From: Bacteroidota bacterium
GTDB lineage: Bacteria; Bacteroidota; Bacteroidia; Bacteroidales; Prolixibacteraceae
Length of the DNA stretch: 64,000 nt
NCBI GenBank assembly: GCA_030698405.1
Contig: JAUYMU010000004.1
Location: 17,479 to 81,478, forward strand
Direction of reading: 5' to 3'
Shown: positions 62,300-64,000 of the stretch, piece after piece
Numbering within the stretch: the first letter of the stretch is position 1
Layout: every line of letters starts with the position of its first letter
Notes under the pieces: generated by a model
Seen by the model: only the letters and a program-made list of their open reading frames with translations
What the model was told of the DNA's origin: nothing
Database searches by the model: none
Made by a program: the position numbers and the translations under genes

Positions 62300-64000
62300 T
62301 CCCTGAAATACTCGTGAATTAATGCAACCAATTCCTCTCTCTTGATCGGTTTTGCAATATAATCATTGCATCCGGACTCAATTGCCTTTTCCCGGTCGCC
62401 AGATTGCCCATAAGCAGTCTGTGCTATAATGACAACCTCTTTGTTAAATTCCCTGATTTGGCGGGTGGCTTCATATCCATCCATTTCAGGCATACTGATA
62501 TCCATCAAAACCAAATCAATATCATGGTTATGGCGGCATGACTCAATGGCTTCGATACCTGTTCTGGCTTTTATAACTTCTTTGCTTATTTTGGTTACAT
62601 TTAATGAAATCAACATTTCAGATGTTTCATCGTCCTCCGCAATCAATATTTTTAGCCTGGGAATTTCAATTTGCGCTTGTATTTCAAAATTTTCAGCTTG
62701 AATGATATTTTTCGTTTCTGTTTTGGCGTTGTATGGTAAGGTAAAATAAAACGTTGAGCCTACGCCTTCCTGGCTCTCGACCCAAATTTCACCACCCAGC
62801 ATTTCAATATATGCCTTGGTAATCGCCAATCCTAAACCTGCGCCCTGCCGTGCCATTTTATCAACAATATCAGCCTGAATAAATCGCTCAAATATGGCTT
62901 CCTGCCTGTCCTTTGGAATCCCGATGCCGTTGTCCTTTACGTAAAATTGCAGAAACGTTTGGCGCGGCAGAGACAAGGCATGCCTTGTCTCTACAACATG
63001 CCCTGTCTCTGCAACATGCTCATAACCAAATTCAATTGAACCTTCTTTGCTGTATTTAATGGCATTTTTAACCAGATTTGTCAAAATGGCATAAACTTTT
63101 TCACGGTCGGTTTTGATGGTAGCTTCTTTTGCCGGTAAGGAGTTTCTGAAAAAGAGCTTCATTCCTTTGGCTTCCACTTCAGGTTTAAAAAAAGTATAGA
63201 TGTATTCGATTTGCTCGTTGATATTCGTTTCCTTAATATCCAATTTCATCAGTCCGGATTCAATTTTCGAAATATCAACAATATCGTTGATTATATTGAG
63301 CATCCGGACACCACTTTTCTCTATGATCCTGATATATTTTTGCTGCTGTTCTCCGGTAAGGTCAGGTTCTTTAAGTAGTTCGGCAAACCCCAGAATGCCG
63401 TTCATCGGCGTGCGTATTTCGTGACTCATATTGGCCAGGAAAGCTGATTTGAGGCGGTCGCTTTCTTCCGCTTGATCTTTGGCTTTGACTAATTCCTCTT
63501 CTGCCTGCTTTCGCCCAGTGATGTCAAGAGCAGTAAAAATTGTGCCTTTTGATAAATCTTTAATATCGATTGGAGTGGAAGACAGTATAATATTAATGAT
63601 GGTTCCATCTTTTTTCCGCCAGCGTGTTTCTACTCTCCCGGTTCCTGTTTCCGCGATCTGACGGTATTTTTCCTTGCCAACAAAATCATATTCTTCCTGA
63701 GACGGATATAGAATTCCGGCATTTTTTTCAATGAGCTCCTCTCTTGTATATCCCGTCATCTCGCAAACAAGAGGATTCACCTCTTTAATCACTCTGTTTA
63801 CAACAACTCCAATTCCGGCCGGAGCTATATTATAGATGCTTCGCATTTTTTTCTCACTGTCTTTTATCTGCTTTTCTGCAGCATACTTCCCGGTTACATC
63901 CGAAAAAACCAACACCACGCCGCTAATATCACCTTCTTTATTTTTGATAGGTGCAGCGCTGTCGGCAATCTGGTATTCGGTTCCATCTTTGGAGATCAAA
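62296..64000 (-). CDS. PAS-containing hybrid histidine kinase/response regulator (N-terminus outside window)
   Basis: At least 567 residues are visible; the gene runs off the right edge. From the edge inward: end of a PAS/PAC unit, a second PAS (~45-165, IAPAGIGVVVNRVIKEVNP), HisKA with phospho-acceptor His in FLANMSHEIRTPMNGILGFAELL (abbreviated), HATPase with N-box NLVKNAIKYS, DNGIGIPKDRQEAIFERF and GAGLGLAIT, then a C-terminal receiver with Asp in LVLMDISMPEMDGYEATRQI and Lys in YIAKPIKREEL. A ~20-residue insert (VAETGHVVETRHALSLPRQT) encoded by a palindromic repeat (62965-63018) lies between the N-box and the DNGIGIP motif. No membrane segment is seen in the visible part. Confidence 0.9.
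   Translation of the reverse strand, partial: LISKDGTEYQIADSAAPIKNKEGDISGVVLVFSDVTGKYAAEKQIKDSEKKMRSIYNIAPAGIGVVVNRVIKEVNPLVCEMTGYTREELIEKNAGILYPSQEEYDFVGKEKYRQIAETGTGRVETRWRKKDGTIINIILSSTPIDIKDLSKGTIFTALDITGRKQAEEELVKAKDQAEESDRLKSAFLANMSHEIRTPMNGILGFAELLKEPDLTGEQQQKYIRIIEKSGVRMLNIINDIVDISKIESGLMKLDIKETNINEQIEYIYTFFKPEVEAKGMKLFFRNSLPAKEATIKTDREKVYAILTNLVKNAIKYSKEGSIEFGYEHVAETGHVVETRHALSLPRQTFLQFYVKDNGIGIPKDRQEAIFERFIQADIVDKMARQGAGLGLAITKAYIEMLGGEIWVESQEGVGSTFYFTLPYNAKTETKNIIQAENFEIQAQIEIPRLKILIAEDDETSEMLISLNVTKISKEVIKARTGIEAIESCRHNHDIDLVLMDISMPEMDGYEATRQIREFNKEVVIIAQTAYGQSGDREKAIESGCNDYIAKPIKREELVALIHEYFRE
62965..63020. repeat. Palindromic repeat inserted in frame in the kinase ATPase domain
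   Basis: Perfect 24-bp palindrome at 62969-62992 (AGAGACAAGGCA and its complement) plus a 16-base imperfect direct repeat (62985-63000 TTGTCTCTACAACATG; 63003-63018 CTGTCTCTGCAACATG). Read on the minus strand it encodes most of the insert between EFGYEH and FLQFYVKDNGIGIP. Confidence 0.75.

Overview
The window reads as a chromosomal segment of a polysaccharide-degrading Bacteroidota, most likely a Bacteroidales/Marinilabiliales-type organism (inference). Support: two proteins with type IX secretion (T9SS) C-terminal sorting domains, GH97/GH95/GH105/DUF1080 glycan enzymes, a DUF2027-Smr protein, and promoter-like TAnnTTTG -7 boxes ahead of several genes. No prophage, insertion sequence with a transposase, or CRISPR array was seen.

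Layout. (1) 1-8.3 kb: a plus-strand glycan-catabolic run: the 3' end of a GH27 alpha-galactosidase, a double DUF1080 protein, a Tat-type Gfo/Idh/MocA oxidoreductase, a GH88/GH105 unsaturated-glycan hydrolase and two secreted toroid-like proteins of unknown family that could be lyases. (2) 8.8-20.8 kb: three secreted proteins in a row: a phage-tail-collar-like protein, a 2882-residue LamG/T9SS giant and an 814-residue cadherin-like T9SS protein. The last two share a module of about 110 residues. (3) 21-23.6 kb: a third DUF1080 protein, RNase P RNA (minus strand) and the Smr protein. (4) 23.7-36.3 kb: queA, then a heme cluster hemA-hemC-hemD-hemB-hemL-(unknown)-hemE-hemN-hemG covering Glu-tRNA to protoporphyrin IX; no ferrochelatase gene is in the window. 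(5) 36.3-45.2 kb: an accessory patch with a WapI-like orphan immunity protein, an iron-sulfur flavoprotein lacking the usual second Rossmann domain, a ThuA-like protein, a HEPN/MNT pair, a PQQ-propeller protein, a glycosyltransferase, a HigBA-like pair, an ABC ATPase and a DUF1697 protein. (6) 45.3-52.4 kb: an FtsX-type permease, a TonB C-terminal protein, dipeptidyl peptidase III, TrmH, HU and tRNA-Ser(UGA). (7) 52.6-64 kb: GH97, GH95 with a coupled propeller lipoprotein, a terpenoid-cyclase-fold protein, a small membrane protein, an S9 peptidase and a hybrid histidine kinase cut by the window end.

The most unusual cross-cutting signal is the repeat load. There are three copies of a REP-like double-hairpin element (about 4.5, 36.4 and 59.5 kb), CAAGTTT-type repeats, and three different short repeats sitting in frame inside protein-coding genes (glycosyltransferase N-terminus, DUF1697 protein, histidine-kinase ATPase domain). 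The in-frame repeats recall the protein-resident palindromic elements known from Rickettsia. Together with the giant secreted cassette at 8.8-20.8 kb, these are the best candidates for undescribed biology.
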